Shown here: one piece after another, positions 46,812-55,212 of the stretch | Layout of the letters: each line of letters starts with the position of its first letter | Numbering within the stretch: position 1 is the stretch's first letter | Assembly (NCBI RefSeq): GCF_010550675.1 | Contig: NZ_JAAGOA010000015.1 | Span: forward strand, 124,001 to 188,000 | Length of the DNA stretch: 64,000 bases | Direction of reading: 5' to 3' | Origin: Phytoactinopolyspora halotolerans | GTDB taxonomy: Bacteria > Actinomycetota > Actinomycetes > Jiangellales > Jiangellaceae | Position numbers and translations under genes: made by a program | The notes under the pieces: generated by a model | Databases searched by the model: none | The model's input: only the letters and a program-made list of their open reading frames with translations | Told to the model about the DNA's origin: nothing

Positions 46812-46838
46812 GCCGCGCGGCCTGACTGGTCGGGCGGC
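46812..46838 (+). terminator. Hairpin terminator after the sigma-fusion gene
   Basis: Arms 46812-46822 and 46828-46838 pair over 11 bp with one mismatch and a five-base loop, 29 bases past the stop. A second hairpin (46851-46858 with 46886-46893, 8 bp perfect) follows. Neither has a T-tract. Confidence 0.55.
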
Positions 46839-46951
46839 ATTGACGCGTCCTGGGCCCGGTCCGGTCCGCCTCTGTCGGGCAGGCTCGGGCCCATACGTCG
46901 TTCCTGGTCAGAGCCGACTTCAGAAAAATCCAGAGAAAATCTCAGATCTGG

Positions 46952-46984
46952 CGTCATGACGGTTCTGCGTCAGCGTCATGTCGG
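46952..46984 (+). promoter_or_regulatory. Paired CGTCAT element upstream of the WhiB-like gene
   Basis: CGTCATG occurs at 46952-46958 and 46974-46980, start to start 22 bp, as GCGTCATGACGG and GCGTCATGTCGG (11 of 12 identical). The second lies 53 bp before the start codon at 47027. This matches the pair upstream of 43036. An A-rich tract precedes it. Confidence 0.6.
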
Positions 46985-47026
46985 GTATGAGGGTCTTGAT
47001 CGTCTCGGTTAGGGGGACACGGCCAC

Positions 47027-47305
47027 ATGACCGCCATGATCGACATCAGTGAGATGCATGCCCGCGACTGGTTCGGGCAGCAGGAGAGCTGGCGTGCGTT
47101 CGCTGCCTGTCGCGGCATGGACACCGACCTGTTCTATCCCGAAGGGCGCGGGAGCACACTCCGCAAGCGCGAAGCCGTCGCCAAGAACGTCTGCGCCTCC
47201 TGCCCAGTCGCGGCGCAGTGCCGGGATGCCGCCTCCCAACAGCCGGAGAGATTCGGCATCTGGGGCGGTCTCACCGAAGGTGAGCGAGGTTGGGCCCGGC
47301 GCTGA
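47027..47305 (+). CDS. WhiB-like iron-sulfur transcription factor
   Basis: A 92-residue Wbl protein with cluster cysteines C28, C56, C59 and C65, the GIWGG turn at 77-81 and TEGERGW after it. It lacks the basic tail of WhiB1, so it belongs to another Wbl class, which I cannot name. The ATG at 47027 has AGGGGG ten bases upstream. It lies just behind the sigma-fusion gene and shares its paired CGTCAT element, so it may belong to the same regulon. Confidence 0.9.
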   Translation: MTAMIDISEMHARDWFGQQESWRAFAACRGMDTDLFYPEGRGSTLRKREAVAKNVCASCPVAAQCRDAASQQPERFGIWGGLTEGERGWARR

Positions 47306-47395
47306 CGGGTACTCGCCACCGGCAAGGAGACGTGGTGGCGGAACCGCTGCACCGGGGACAGCGGATCCGCCACCATCACCATCGACTCGCAGCGA

Positions 47396-47464
47396 GCTTG
47401 TTGAGTGTCAGTTGCGCGCAGAGGCCACTACGACGGTCGTTGACGCAACGGACACTCAACTAGC
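47396..47464 (+). terminator. Long hairpin after the WhiB-like gene, copy 2 of a dispersed element
   Basis: Arms 47400-47409 and 47451-47460 (10 bp perfect) and inner arms 47411-47416 with 47444-47449 (6 bp perfect) form the stem, with three further outer pairs. The left arm shares GCTTGTTGAGT and GTTGCGC with the hairpin at 30344-30412. Confidence 0.6.
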
Positions 47465-47561
47465 GGTCTGGTGTTCGGCCTGATCCGCGTAGAATTCGCT
47501 GGCGCGCTGCTCGTGCGGCTACGTACGCTCTCGGTGTTTGTGATCACACATGGGAGGTTCT

Positions 47562-48392
47562 GTGGCCGTCGCCAACTCCGTACAGCCGGCTCTCGCCGGC
47601 CGAGTCGCCATCGTCACCGGAGCGAACCACGGCATCGGTGCCGCCACAGCGAGCGCCCTCGCGCGTCAGGGCGCCGCCGTACTGATCAGCTATCTGCGCG
47701 TCGACAACAAGCCGGATCCCGGCACACCGGACGCTTACAACCAAGGCCGTGCCCGTCATGCCGAGCACGTCGTCGAGGAGATCCGGAACGCAGGCGGGCA
47801 GGCTGAGGCGGTCGAAGCCGACCTGTCGGACGTCAGCACCCCGGCGATGCTGTTCGACGCCGCGGAGCGCGCCTTCGGACCCGTCGACATCCTGGTCAAC
47901 AACGCCAGCGGGTGGATGGCGGACACGTTCACGGCCACGTCCACCGACGGTTTCGGCAGGACCCTTCAAGCGGTGTCCGCAACCACCGCCGACCGCGTCC
48001 TCAACGTGGACGCGCGAGGCGCGGCGCTGCTCATCGCCGAGTTCGCGCGCAGACACATCGACCGCGGCGGCACGTGGGGACGGATCGTCGGCCTGACGTC
48101 CGGCGGCGACATGGGCTTTCCCGGCGAGGTCTCCTACGGAGCCGCGAAGGCCGCGCAGGCGAACTACACCATGTCGGCGGCGTCCGAACTGGGCACGTTC
48201 GGCGTGACGGCCAACGTCGTCCATCCGCCCGTCACCGACACCGGGTGGGTGACGCCCGACGTCGTCGACTTCGTCGAGTCCAGCCCGGTGCTGTTCAACG
48301 TCGCCGAACCGGCCGAGGTCGCCGAGGTCATCGCCTACCTGTGCTCGGACGCGGCGTCGCTGATCACGGGGAACACCATCTACCTCCGCTGA
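47562..48392 (+). CDS. Short-chain dehydrogenase/reductase
   Basis: A 276-residue classical SDR. The cofactor loop is VTGANHGIGAATA near 18, the NNASGW motif near 112, the catalytic Ser in GLTSGGDMGF near 180, and SYGAAKAA (Tyr and Lys) near 192. A YLCSDAASLITGNTIYL C-terminus is typical of the ketoreductase-like group. An insertion near 45-65 (RVDNKPDPGTPDAYNQG) lengthens it relative to the 250-residue norm. The GTG at 47562 follows GGAGG by five bases. The substrate is unknown. Confidence 0.9.
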   Translation: MAVANSVQPALAGRVAIVTGANHGIGAATASALARQGAAVLISYLRVDNKPDPGTPDAYNQGRARHAEHVVEEIRNAGGQAEAVEADLSDVSTPAMLFDAAERAFGPVDILVNNASGWMADTFTATSTDGFGRTLQAVSATTADRVLNVDARGAALLIAEFARRHIDRGGTWGRIVGLTSGGDMGFPGEVSYGAAKAAQANYTMSAASELGTFGVTANVVHPPVTDTGWVTPDVVDFVESSPVLFNVAEPAEVAEVIAYLCSDAASLITGNTIYLR

Positions 48393-48483
48393 CGAGGCCG
48401 ATCGTTCGGGCGGAGGCCAGCGTCGTCGTCCGTGGTGTCCTGCACGTGCCGCCCCGGGCCATGTCCGGCAGGACGCCAACGGC

Positions 48484-50400
48484 TCAGTACCGGTAGGTCG
48501 AGGCGCGGTTCCCGTAGCGGTCATAGAGACGCCCGACATCGCCGTCGTTGTTCCAGATCGGCGAGTTGTACCCGAGGTAGATGTGCCCGGTGCGCTGGGA
48601 ACCGGAGCCCGTGTGGATCCGCACGGACTTGCCTGGGCTCAGCGTATAACTCGGCAGCGACTTGCGCTGAGGTGTCGCGTCGAGCGTCCAGTCCTTCAGG
48701 TTGATGGTGACCGACCCGGTGTTCTTCACCACGGCGTACTCGTCGTTGAGGTTGTGCCAGTCGTTGCCCGCCGCGTCATAGTGGATACTGGTGATCTTGG
48801 CCGCGTAACGGACCACCGTCTTACTGCTCGACGCGGCCGAGTAACGCCGATCGGTTGCGGGCACACGCACCCGGTAGGTGTACTTGCCGGTGCTGCTCGG
48901 CTTCACGCTGAAGCTGTAGGCACCACTCGACGACGGCTTCTTGGTCGACACGGTGCGCCACGTTCCCGAGACGCGGCGCTGCAGTTGCACAGTCTGCTTC
49001 GAGTAGTACGGGCTGACCGTGCCCTTGAACGTCGTCGTGCGCCCGAGCAGTCCGGAAAGCCGCGACGTCGTCAGAGTCAGCGCCGCGCGCACACTCACCC
49101 GGGTGACCGGGCTCTTGGAATACCCGTAGGACGTGTTGGATGAATGCACCAGGCGGTATTCGGTGTGCCGGGACGGCTTGGCCGTGAAACTCACCCGCCC
49201 GGTGCTACTGGTGTTCTTCGAGCTCACCGTGGTCCACGACGTCGCACCGACAAAGCGCCGCTGGAATGTCACCTTCTCGCCGCTGACGTTGACCCCGTCA
49301 CCGGTGCGCAGCCGCCCGGATATCGTCACGGACTTCCCCGCGGTGATGGTGGAGTTGGAGCGGGCGATGGACAGCGTGGTGGGCTGCTGTACCAGGACCG
49401 TCTTCGAAGCGCTGGTGGACCCGGCATACGCATCCGACTGAGCATGGCGCAGCCGATACTCGACGTGCTTGGACGGCGTGCGGGCGAAACTCACCCGCCC
49501 GGTGCTGCCGGTGTCTTTCGTCGTCACCGTCTTCCAGGTCGTCGTCCCGGGATACCGGTACTGCAGTGACACCGGGCGGCCCGGCACCGCACTGGACGAC
49601 GAGGTCAGCTTGCCGCTCACGGTGACCGTCTGCCCACGCTTGATGGTGCCGTCGTCGACGGCGATGGAGAGCGTGGTCGGCTGCCGGACGTCGACCCTGG
49701 TGATATCGCTGATCTGACCGCCATACCGGCCAGTGGCCTCATAGCGCAGCCGGTACTGCGTGTGCTTGCTCGGCTTGGCGGTGAAGCTCACCCGCCCTGC
49801 GCCGTCCGTGCTCTGGGTACCGTGCGTCGTCCATGACGTCACACCGACGAAGCGCCGCTCGAGCACCACGGATTCTCCGGCCACGGTTGATCCGTCGGTG
49901 GTCCGCAGCTCTCCGGTGAGGGCGACCGTGTCTCCGTGGTCGATCAGGCTCGCGCTGCGTTGGATCGTCAGCGTCGTCGGCTGTTGCTCACACGCGCCGC
50001 TGTCGACGACGGTCTCGAGCAACGACGAGCCGCCCTGGCTGACGACGACCGTGTCCGACTGCGTCGGCGCCGTGACGGCGATGCTGTGCAGAAACTCGGT
50101 GTCTCCGCTCGCTTCGGTGGTGTCGAACGCGACATCGTCGTCCGGCTGGACAGCTGCGCCGTTGACCGTGACGTCGTAGGCATAACCAGGAGCGAGGACA
50201 AGGCGCAGCAGGTTCGTGTTGTGCTGATTGACGGGCGTGTACACACACTCGTCCCTCAGCTCCACCACGCTGGGATCCGCTTCAGTGGGCTCCTCAGCGG
50301 CCGTGGACGCCGTCGCCCCTATCCCGACGACGAGCGCCGACGTCACGATCAATGCGCATAGACGACGAACGCACCCAACCAGCCGCGCATCAGCGAACAC
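48484..50400 (-). CDS. Secreted protein with four 100-residue Ig-like repeats and a C-terminal lamin-tail domain
   Basis: A 638-residue secreted protein. The signal peptide covers about 1-36 (VRRLCALIVTSALVVGIG, cleavage near STAA-EEP). A Cys-containing N-terminal domain reaches 138. Four beta-sandwich repeats of about 100 residues (near 139, 239, 339 and 439) share PTTLSI, SGKL, RVSF and PSKHTEYRLRH motifs. A lamin-tail domain (about 534-638; AKITSIHYDAAGNDWHNLNDEYAVVKNTG) closes it. LTD domains occur on bacterial surface proteins and nucleases; no catalytic domain is present here, so an adhesive or structural role is likely. The GTG at 50400 follows GAGGGG. Confidence 0.87.
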   Translation of the reverse strand: MFADARLVGCVRRLCALIVTSALVVGIGATASTAAEEPTEADPSVVELRDECVYTPVNQHNTNLLRLVLAPGYAYDVTVNGAAVQPDDDVAFDTTEASGDTEFLHSIAVTAPTQSDTVVVSQGGSSLLETVVDSGACEQQPTTLTIQRSASLIDHGDTVALTGELRTTDGSTVAGESVVLERRFVGVTSWTTHGTQSTDGAGRVSFTAKPSKHTQYRLRYEATGRYGGQISDITRVDVRQPTTLSIAVDDGTIKRGQTVTVSGKLTSSSSAVPGRPVSLQYRYPGTTTWKTVTTKDTGSTGRVSFARTPSKHVEYRLRHAQSDAYAGSTSASKTVLVQQPTTLSIARSNSTITAGKSVTISGRLRTGDGVNVSGEKVTFQRRFVGATSWTTVSSKNTSSTGRVSFTAKPSRHTEYRLVHSSNTSYGYSKSPVTRVSVRAALTLTTSRLSGLLGRTTTFKGTVSPYYSKQTVQLQRRVSGTWRTVSTKKPSSSGAYSFSVKPSSTGKYTYRVRVPATDRRYSAASSSKTVVRYAAKITSIHYDAAGNDWHNLNDEYAVVKNTGSVTINLKDWTLDATPQRKSLPSYTLSPGKSVRIHTGSGSQRTGHIYLGYNSPIWNNDGDVGRLYDRYGNRASTYRY

Positions 50401-50580
50401 CACGAATCCCCTCGTTCCCTCTCCACCCAGCACCGGCCCACCCCTTTGGCCCGGCGACGTCACACGCCGCTCACGAGCACTGATCGTGCACCTTATCGGA
50501 GGGGCGGCACGCACAATAGGGACCAAAGACTCTGGTAGAGCGCCTGGGGTGCCCGCGATCTGGGGACGCCAGGTGACGGA

Positions 50581-51171
50581 TCACAGGACCGGATCCGCCT
50601 GAGCCCGTGGGGTCCCGAGGGCAGAGCGGGAATGCGCGCGCCGGATTCTGGCGACCAGCTGTGTGAGGTCCACCGGAGACGTCGTGTCAACCACGTGCAC
50701 ATGCCCAAGTGCCAGCGGCTCCGCCTGCGTGGACCACTCGCCCCAACCAGCATCGTCGTTCTGATCGTTGACGTGCACCGGATGCCGGCCGGCCGCCCTC
50801 TCCGCGAACCTGCGGCGCGCGAAGTCCAACGGAACCTCGCACCAGATCTCGTGTACGCGATCGACGTCAACCTGAGCGCGGTCCAGCCCTGCTAGGACGA
50901 TCGGCCGGAGATGGGCAAGCCATGGACTCTCGAGAACAGCCCCAGGGCACGAGTCGGCGAGGAGCGTCCACAGCATCTCTGCCGCCGCGGCACCGAGTCT
51001 CTGGCTCCACTCCCTCGCGGTGAGCCCGTCCGGAGCCGGGCCGAGCATGTCCGCCAGGGTTTCCTTGACGCTGTCCTTGCTGAACAGCGGCAGGTTCATC
51101 GTCTGCGCCAAGCCTTTGGCCAGCGTCGTCTTACCTGAGCCGGGGATTCCGTTGACGATCACCACCATCAT
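50581..51171 (-). CDS. P-loop kinase-like AAA ATPase
   Basis: A 196-residue protein starting MVVIVNGIPGSGKTTLAKGLA, with Walker A at the N-terminus. A FSKDSVKE segment near 30 and the lid-like Arg-rich LDFARRRFAERAAGRHP near 115 suggest a small-molecule phosphotransferase of the zeta-toxin or chloramphenicol-phosphotransferase fold. VLESPWLAHLR near 80 fits the beta strand before the catalytic region. Two adjacent ATGs (51171 and 51168) are equally possible. The function is unknown and no antitoxin is adjacent. Confidence 0.82.
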   Translation of the reverse strand: MMVVIVNGIPGSGKTTLAKGLAQTMNLPLFSKDSVKETLADMLGPAPDGLTAREWSQRLGAAAAEMLWTLLADSCPGAVLESPWLAHLRPIVLAGLDRAQVDVDRVHEIWCEVPLDFARRRFAERAAGRHPVHVNDQNDDAGWGEWSTQAEPLALGHVHVVDTTSPVDLTQLVARIRRAHSRSALGTPRAQADPVL

Positions 51172-51263
51172 CCGACGACGCTAGCGCTCGAACGATTCGG
51201 CGGCAACGCGCACGTGGCGGTGCAACGCCCCTGTCGTGCCGCTGGGCACCTGTTTGGCGAGAA

Positions 51264-51291
51264 CCTAAGCAATTTGCCTAACACTTTTAGG
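51264..51291. promoter_or_regulatory. AT-rich promoter region with CCTAA repeats
   Basis: CCTAA at 51264-51268 and 51277-51281 and its inverse TTAGG at 51287-51291 cluster in an AT-rich patch 27-54 bases before the TetR start. This could be the TetR operator; the evidence is only position and symmetry. Confidence 0.35.
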
Positions 51292-51317
51292 AAAATGTAG
51301 AGTCACGCTAGCTAAGC

Positions 51318-51914
51318 ATGGGGGTGGATATGGCACGGGTGGGCCTGACGGTCGATCGATTGGCTCGGGCCGGCGCAGAACTGGCGGATGAGGTCGGCTT
51401 CGAGCACGTGACGGTCTCGGAGCTGGCCAGACGGTTCGACGTCAAGGTGGCGAGCCTGTACTCACACCTGAAGAACTCCCGGGACCTCAAGACCAGGATC
51501 GCCCTGCTCGCTCTAGAAGAACTTGCCGACCGGGCAGCCGACGCGCTCGCGGGCCGTGCAGGAAAGGACGCCCTCATCGCCTTGGCCAACGTCTACCGAG
51601 ACTACGCCCGCGCGCATCCCGGCCGGTACGCCGCAGCCCAGTTCCGGCTCGACCCGGAGACGGCGGCCGCTAGCGCCGGCGTCAAGCATGCCCAGATGAC
51701 CCGGGCGATCTTGCGGGGCTACAACCTGACCGAACCCGACCAGACACACGCCGTGCGGCTCCTGGGCAGCGTGTTCCACGGCTACGTGACTCTGGAGATG
51801 GGCGGTGGCTTCAGCCACAGCGCACCGGACAGCGAGGAGACCTGGTCCCGGACGATGGACGCTCTCGACGCCCTCCTGCGGAGCTGGCCTGCGCCCTCGA
51901 CGACAACAGGATGA
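51318..51914 (+). CDS. TetR family regulator (WHG-type C-terminal domain)
   Basis: A 198-residue TetR protein. The helix-turn-helix is at about 15-55 (AGAELADEVGFEHVTVSELARRFDVKVASLYSHLKNSRDLK). The C-terminal part (RDYARAHPGRYAAAQFR, RLLGSVFHGYVTLEMGGGF) matches the TetR_C_33/WHG group. Its stop is four bases before the SGNH hydrolase start, so the pair is co-transcribed, and the regulator may control that enzyme together with itself. Confidence 0.92.
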   Translation: MGVDMARVGLTVDRLARAGAELADEVGFEHVTVSELARRFDVKVASLYSHLKNSRDLKTRIALLALEELADRAADALAGRAGKDALIALANVYRDYARAHPGRYAAAQFRLDPETAAASAGVKHAQMTRAILRGYNLTEPDQTHAVRLLGSVFHGYVTLEMGGGFSHSAPDSEETWSRTMDALDALLRSWPAPSTTTG

Positions 51915-51918
51915 GACG

Positions 51919-53100
51919 ATGCACACCGAACAGGCCTTGATCACCGTGCCCATCACGCCCGACCTGATCCGCGGCGCGCTGACCCTCGAGCCCACCCCGC
52001 AGGGCGTGCTACCGCACCGACTGCCTGCCCGTGCCCGCGCCCAAGCCGCCGACCCGCAGCTGGCCATGGCTGAGTCGCAGCCTTCCGGGGTTCGCCTCGC
52101 CTTACGCACCCGCGCCACTGTGGTGGAGCTCGACACGCTGCCCACCAAGCGGATCTACGTCGGCGTACCGCCACGACCTGAAGGTGTCTACGATCTTCTC
52201 GTCGACGGTCACCTCGCTGACCAGGCCGTCGCGGCCGGCGGCAACAGCGTCATCGTCGACATGGCCACTGGCAGCGTGCAGAAACAGCCCGGTCCGGTCG
52301 CCACGCTCCGCTTCGCCGGCCTGTCCGACCGGCCGAAGGATGTCGAGATCTGGCTGCCACACTACGAGACCACCGAGCTCGTCGGGCTGCGAGCCGACTC
52401 CCGGATCGAGCCCGCGCCGGAGCGGAGCCGCCCAGTCTGGTTGCACCACGGCAGTTCGATCAGCCAGGGCTCCAACGCCGCCAGCCCCACAACCACCTGG
52501 CCGGCTCTCGCTGCATCGCTCGGCGGGGTGGAACTGATCAACCTCGGCCTCAGCGGCAGCGCCCTGCTCGATCCGGGCATCGCGCGCGCCATGCGCGACA
52601 CCGCCGCCGATGTGATCAGCCTCAAGATCGGCATCAACCTGGTGAATGCAGACCTGATGCGGATGCGTGCTTTCACCACGGCGGTACACGGGTTCCTCGA
52701 CACCATCCGCGAAGGACAACCCGCCACGCCGCTACTGGTGGTCTCACCGCTCTACTGCCCCATCCATGAGGACACACCGGGGCCCGGCGCCTTCGACGTC
52801 GACGCGCTTCGCACGGGGAAGCTACAGTTCCGCGCCACCGGCGACCCCGCCGAGGGTGCTGCCGGAAAGCTGACCCTCAGCAGCATCCGAGACGAGCTGA
52901 ACCGCATCGTGCGGGAACGAGCCGCCGACGACCCCCATCTCACCTACCTCGACGGTCGCGACCTCTACGGTGAGGCGGACTTCGCCGACCTGCCGTTGCC
53001 CGACCAGCTGCACCCAGACGCCGTCACGCACAGGCGCATCGGCGAACGCTTCGCCAAGCTCGCGTTCGATGACGGCGGCCCGTTCTCCATGACGCCGTAA
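51919..53100 (+). CDS. Two-domain SGNH/GDSL hydrolase (SsfX3-like N-terminal domain)
   Basis: A 393-residue enzyme. The N-terminal 165 residues form a beta-rich carbohydrate-esterase-like accessory domain (VVELDTLPTKRIYVGVPPR, LWLPHYETTELVGLRAD). The SGNH domain follows with the nucleophile in HHGSSISQGSNA near 178, LGLSGSALLDPG near 215, KIGINLVNAD (block III) near 237, and DQLHPDAVTH (Asp-His) near 360. There is no signal peptide. This is the polyketide-tailoring or sugar-ester hydrolase type by pattern; the substrate is unknown. The ATG at 51919 lies four bases after the TetR stop. Confidence 0.87.
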   Translation: MHTEQALITVPITPDLIRGALTLEPTPQGVLPHRLPARARAQAADPQLAMAESQPSGVRLALRTRATVVELDTLPTKRIYVGVPPRPEGVYDLLVDGHLADQAVAAGGNSVIVDMATGSVQKQPGPVATLRFAGLSDRPKDVEIWLPHYETTELVGLRADSRIEPAPERSRPVWLHHGSSISQGSNAASPTTTWPALAASLGGVELINLGLSGSALLDPGIARAMRDTAADVISLKIGINLVNADLMRMRAFTTAVHGFLDTIREGQPATPLLVVSPLYCPIHEDTPGPGAFDVDALRTGKLQFRATGDPAEGAAGKLTLSSIRDELNRIVRERAADDPHLTYLDGRDLYGEADFADLPLPDQLHPDAVTHRRIGERFAKLAFDDGGPFSMTP

Positions 53101-53331
53101 CGCCGATCTGGTCTGGCGGGCCCTCGGCTGTGTCGAGCCGCCTCGTCCGGTTGAGGCAGGAATCGCGCGGGGTGTCCGCCAAGTCAACCCCGGGTCTCGT
53201 TTCAAGAACGATCCAGATGGCGGCCTACCCTGGTGAACTCGCGAGACCCATGCTGCTGGAATCAGCGACGGCATTCGACCACGTCGCCACCCGTACCGAC
53301 CGCACTACGCCAATGAGTCGTCGAGGGACGG

Positions 53332-53958
53332 ATGGAAGACTTCATTCGGGTGATCGCGACGGTCATGACCGCTGCCAATGCCCTCGTCGCGGTGGTGGCC
53401 ACCCGCTGGGAACGCCCCGGTCGCACGATGGACATGCGGGCCACAGTGCGCATCCCGGGTGTCATTCGATGGTGCAGTGGACCGCTGCAGGTCATCCCGC
53501 TGGCCTTTCCCGCCCTCGTGGCCATCGCACCATCGTGGACGTTCACCGGACCTCTGAACTGGCCACCGGTTCCGATCGTGACGGGTGCCGGTGCGCTCGT
53601 ATGGGCTGCGGGAATCAGCCTGCTCGTGTGGGCGGAATCCGTGATGCGCGGGTACGCGGCGGTGAGTGGGGCTACGGTCGGCCACCGGCTGGTGACTGCC
53701 GGTCCCTATCGGCTCATGCGCCATCCGATCTACACCGCGATGATCGCAGTAGCAGTGGGCACATCACTGGTGTTCGCCAGCTGGCTGCTCGCCGCCATGG
53801 CTGCATTGTCCATCGCGCTACACCTATGGTGGGCCACCGCCGAGGAGCGGTTGTTGGCTTCTGATGCGCAACTCGGTGCGGAGTACCGCATGTATGCGTC
53901 CCGCACTGGCCGGTTCCTTCCCCGGCCGCCGCGTTCACCGAACATCGGGACGGGCTAG
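53332..53958 (+). CDS. Isoprenylcysteine carboxyl methyltransferase (ICMT/PEMT-like) family membrane protein
   Basis: A 208-residue membrane protein with helices near 5-22, 48-66, 80-100, 130-150 and 150-168. The family motif GHRLVTAGPYRLMRHPIYTAM at about 117-137, followed by EERLL and YASRTGRFLP, marks the ICMT-like SAM-dependent methyltransferases. The bacterial role is unclear; lipid or small-molecule methylation is likely. The ATG at 53332 follows GAGGGACGG. It stands alone, with 231 non-coding bases before it in which I see nothing distinctive. Confidence 0.85.
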   Translation: MEDFIRVIATVMTAANALVAVVATRWERPGRTMDMRATVRIPGVIRWCSGPLQVIPLAFPALVAIAPSWTFTGPLNWPPVPIVTGAGALVWAAGISLLVWAESVMRGYAAVSGATVGHRLVTAGPYRLMRHPIYTAMIAVAVGTSLVFASWLLAAMAALSIALHLWWATAEERLLASDAQLGAEYRMYASRTGRFLPRPPRSPNIGTG

Positions 53959-54068
53959 ACATCCAGTCTGTCGCGCCGCGACGGCAGTTCCATGATGCCC
54001 TCGTTCCAGCACAGCCAATGACCGCAGCGAAGAAGACGTCGTGAGCCCTCAGCTGGCAAGCAACGCGA

Positions 54069-54102
54069 AGACGCCCCCGGAAGGATTCCTCCGAGGGCGT
54101 CT
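54069..54102 (-). terminator. Terminator of the initiator tRNA gene
   Basis: On the minus strand, five bases beyond the tRNA 3' end, an 8-bp perfect stem (54069-54076 with 54095-54102) with further inner pairing forms a hairpin followed by a mixed T-rich stretch. This suits termination of the tRNA transcript. Confidence 0.65.
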
Positions 54103-54106
54103 CGCC

Positions 54107-54183
54107 TGGTAGCGGGGGCAGGATTTGAACCTGCGGCCTCTGGGTTATGAGCCCAGCGAGCTACCGAGCTGCTCCACCCCGCG
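54107..54183 (-). tRNA. Initiator tRNA-fMet (anticodon CAU)
   Basis: Read on the minus strand it starts CGCGGGGTGGAGCAG and ends with an encoded CCA. The anticodon loop is CTCATAA within a stem holding three consecutive G-C pairs (GGG/CCC), the initiator hallmark. Position 1 (C) cannot pair with position 72 (U), also an initiator feature that permits formylation. The T arm GCAGGTTCAAATCCTGC is intact. Without CCA it spans 54110-54183. Confidence 0.96.
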
Positions 54184-54539
54184 TCGCTGGTGTCCCGTCG
54201 CCGGGCCACCGACACAGAACTCCTGGTCAGAAGAAATCTTTCCGATCCAACCTGGCAGCTCAGTGTCGAGGTTACCGCATCCCTCGGGCCGGGTCGAACC
54301 GACTCGGAATGCCTAACCGCCGAGTTAATCCGTCGGCGCGCCTCCTCGAGCACCATCACCGCAGCGTGGACCCCAGGCGGATGCCGGCGAATCGGCGGAG
54401 ACGTGTCCGCGGAAATCGGCGAGCCAACCCCTATGACCGGGCGACTGGAAGCCCTCGCTGTCACGGCATCGGCCCTTCATGAAAGCCTCGCATCGATCCC
54501 ATCGACGTCATCGTGGCGCCGTGGGACTCGTGCCGCGCG
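54184..54539. other. Non-coding stretch upstream of the tRNA gene
   Basis: About 350 bases hold no recognisable gene. Open frames here are short, Ser/Arg-rich and lack family similarity. The tRNA promoter should lie just above 54184 on the minus strand. I see no direct repeat of the tRNA 3' end that would mark an integrated element. Confidence 0.4.
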
Positions 54540-54800
54540 ACGCGCAAGCATGACGACGTGCATCCGGCTGATCAAGGCCGGTGACCTCTCAGTGTCACGG
54601 GGGGGTCCGCCGAAGAGGCAACCGACGTCTTGGATTCCGTACTTCACCGTCGACTCCGCCGCCACCGCGATCGAAGCCGCGGAGGCGCTGGGCGGCGGGA
54701 TGCTAGCTGGGCCCGCATAGCCGGCACGGGAAACAGTGCCATGATCAACGACCCGGTGGGCGCTGTGTTCCATGTGTTCGACGGCGAGGTCGATGACTGA
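54540..54800 (+). pseudogene. Remnant of a VOC (glyoxalase-like) gene
   Basis: One frame to about 54719 reads PTSWIPYFTVDSAATAIEAA then EALGGGMLAGPA and stops. A second frame from about 54730 continues GNSAMINDPVGAVFHVF to a stop at 54800. Joined, these match the C-terminal half of two-domain VOC proteins of the Cfp30B type, which read PYFxVDDADA...GGxVLxGP...IADPxGAVFxV. The N-terminal domain is absent and a frameshift separates the two parts, so this is a decayed gene. Confidence 0.65.
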
Positions 54801-55212
54801 CGGATCCGCCCAGACGGGCCTGCGAAATGCGGTGCGCACACCCGCACGGGCGCCCCTAGCCGCGGCGTTTCGCGACCGGCACGAGCCGACGACAACGATT
54901 CGTCGACTCCTGATGACTCGTCAATCTTCGCCGGCGAGCTCGGCGGACAGATCGTCAAGCCACATCAACAGCATCTCGCGCCTCCGCAAAGGCGGGACCG
55001 GGTGTCGGTGAGCGTACGTCGCGCTGGCCACGGCTGCCGAGCGCAGCTAGATCATCCTCCAGCGGTGCGAGTGGGCACGTGATGTTCCAGACCCCATGGC
55101 CGCTGGGCGCGGCACCGGAACGACCTGGCACAGCCGATAATGACGTGTCGGGCCTGGGTGCCGCGTTTCCCGAATAGACGTCGCAAACCATGAGCTCCGC
55201 CGTCACCGACGG
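54801..55212. other. Gene-poor stretch with a possible minus-strand gene remnant
   Basis: No intact gene is seen in these 412 bases. On the minus strand, two overlapping frames read VWNITCPLAPLEDDLAALGS (near 55100-55040) and REMLLMWLDDLSAELAGED (ending at 54921). These have protein-like composition and could be the frameshifted C-terminus of a lost gene. I cannot name the family. Confidence 0.3.

Noticed and set aside
50581-51171. A zeta-toxin-like toxin-antitoxin system
   Set aside because: The P-loop kinase fold fits loosely, but no small antitoxin gene lies next to it.
54107-54183. An integration (att) site at the initiator tRNA
   Set aside because: No integrase gene and no visible direct repeat of the tRNA 3' end in the window.
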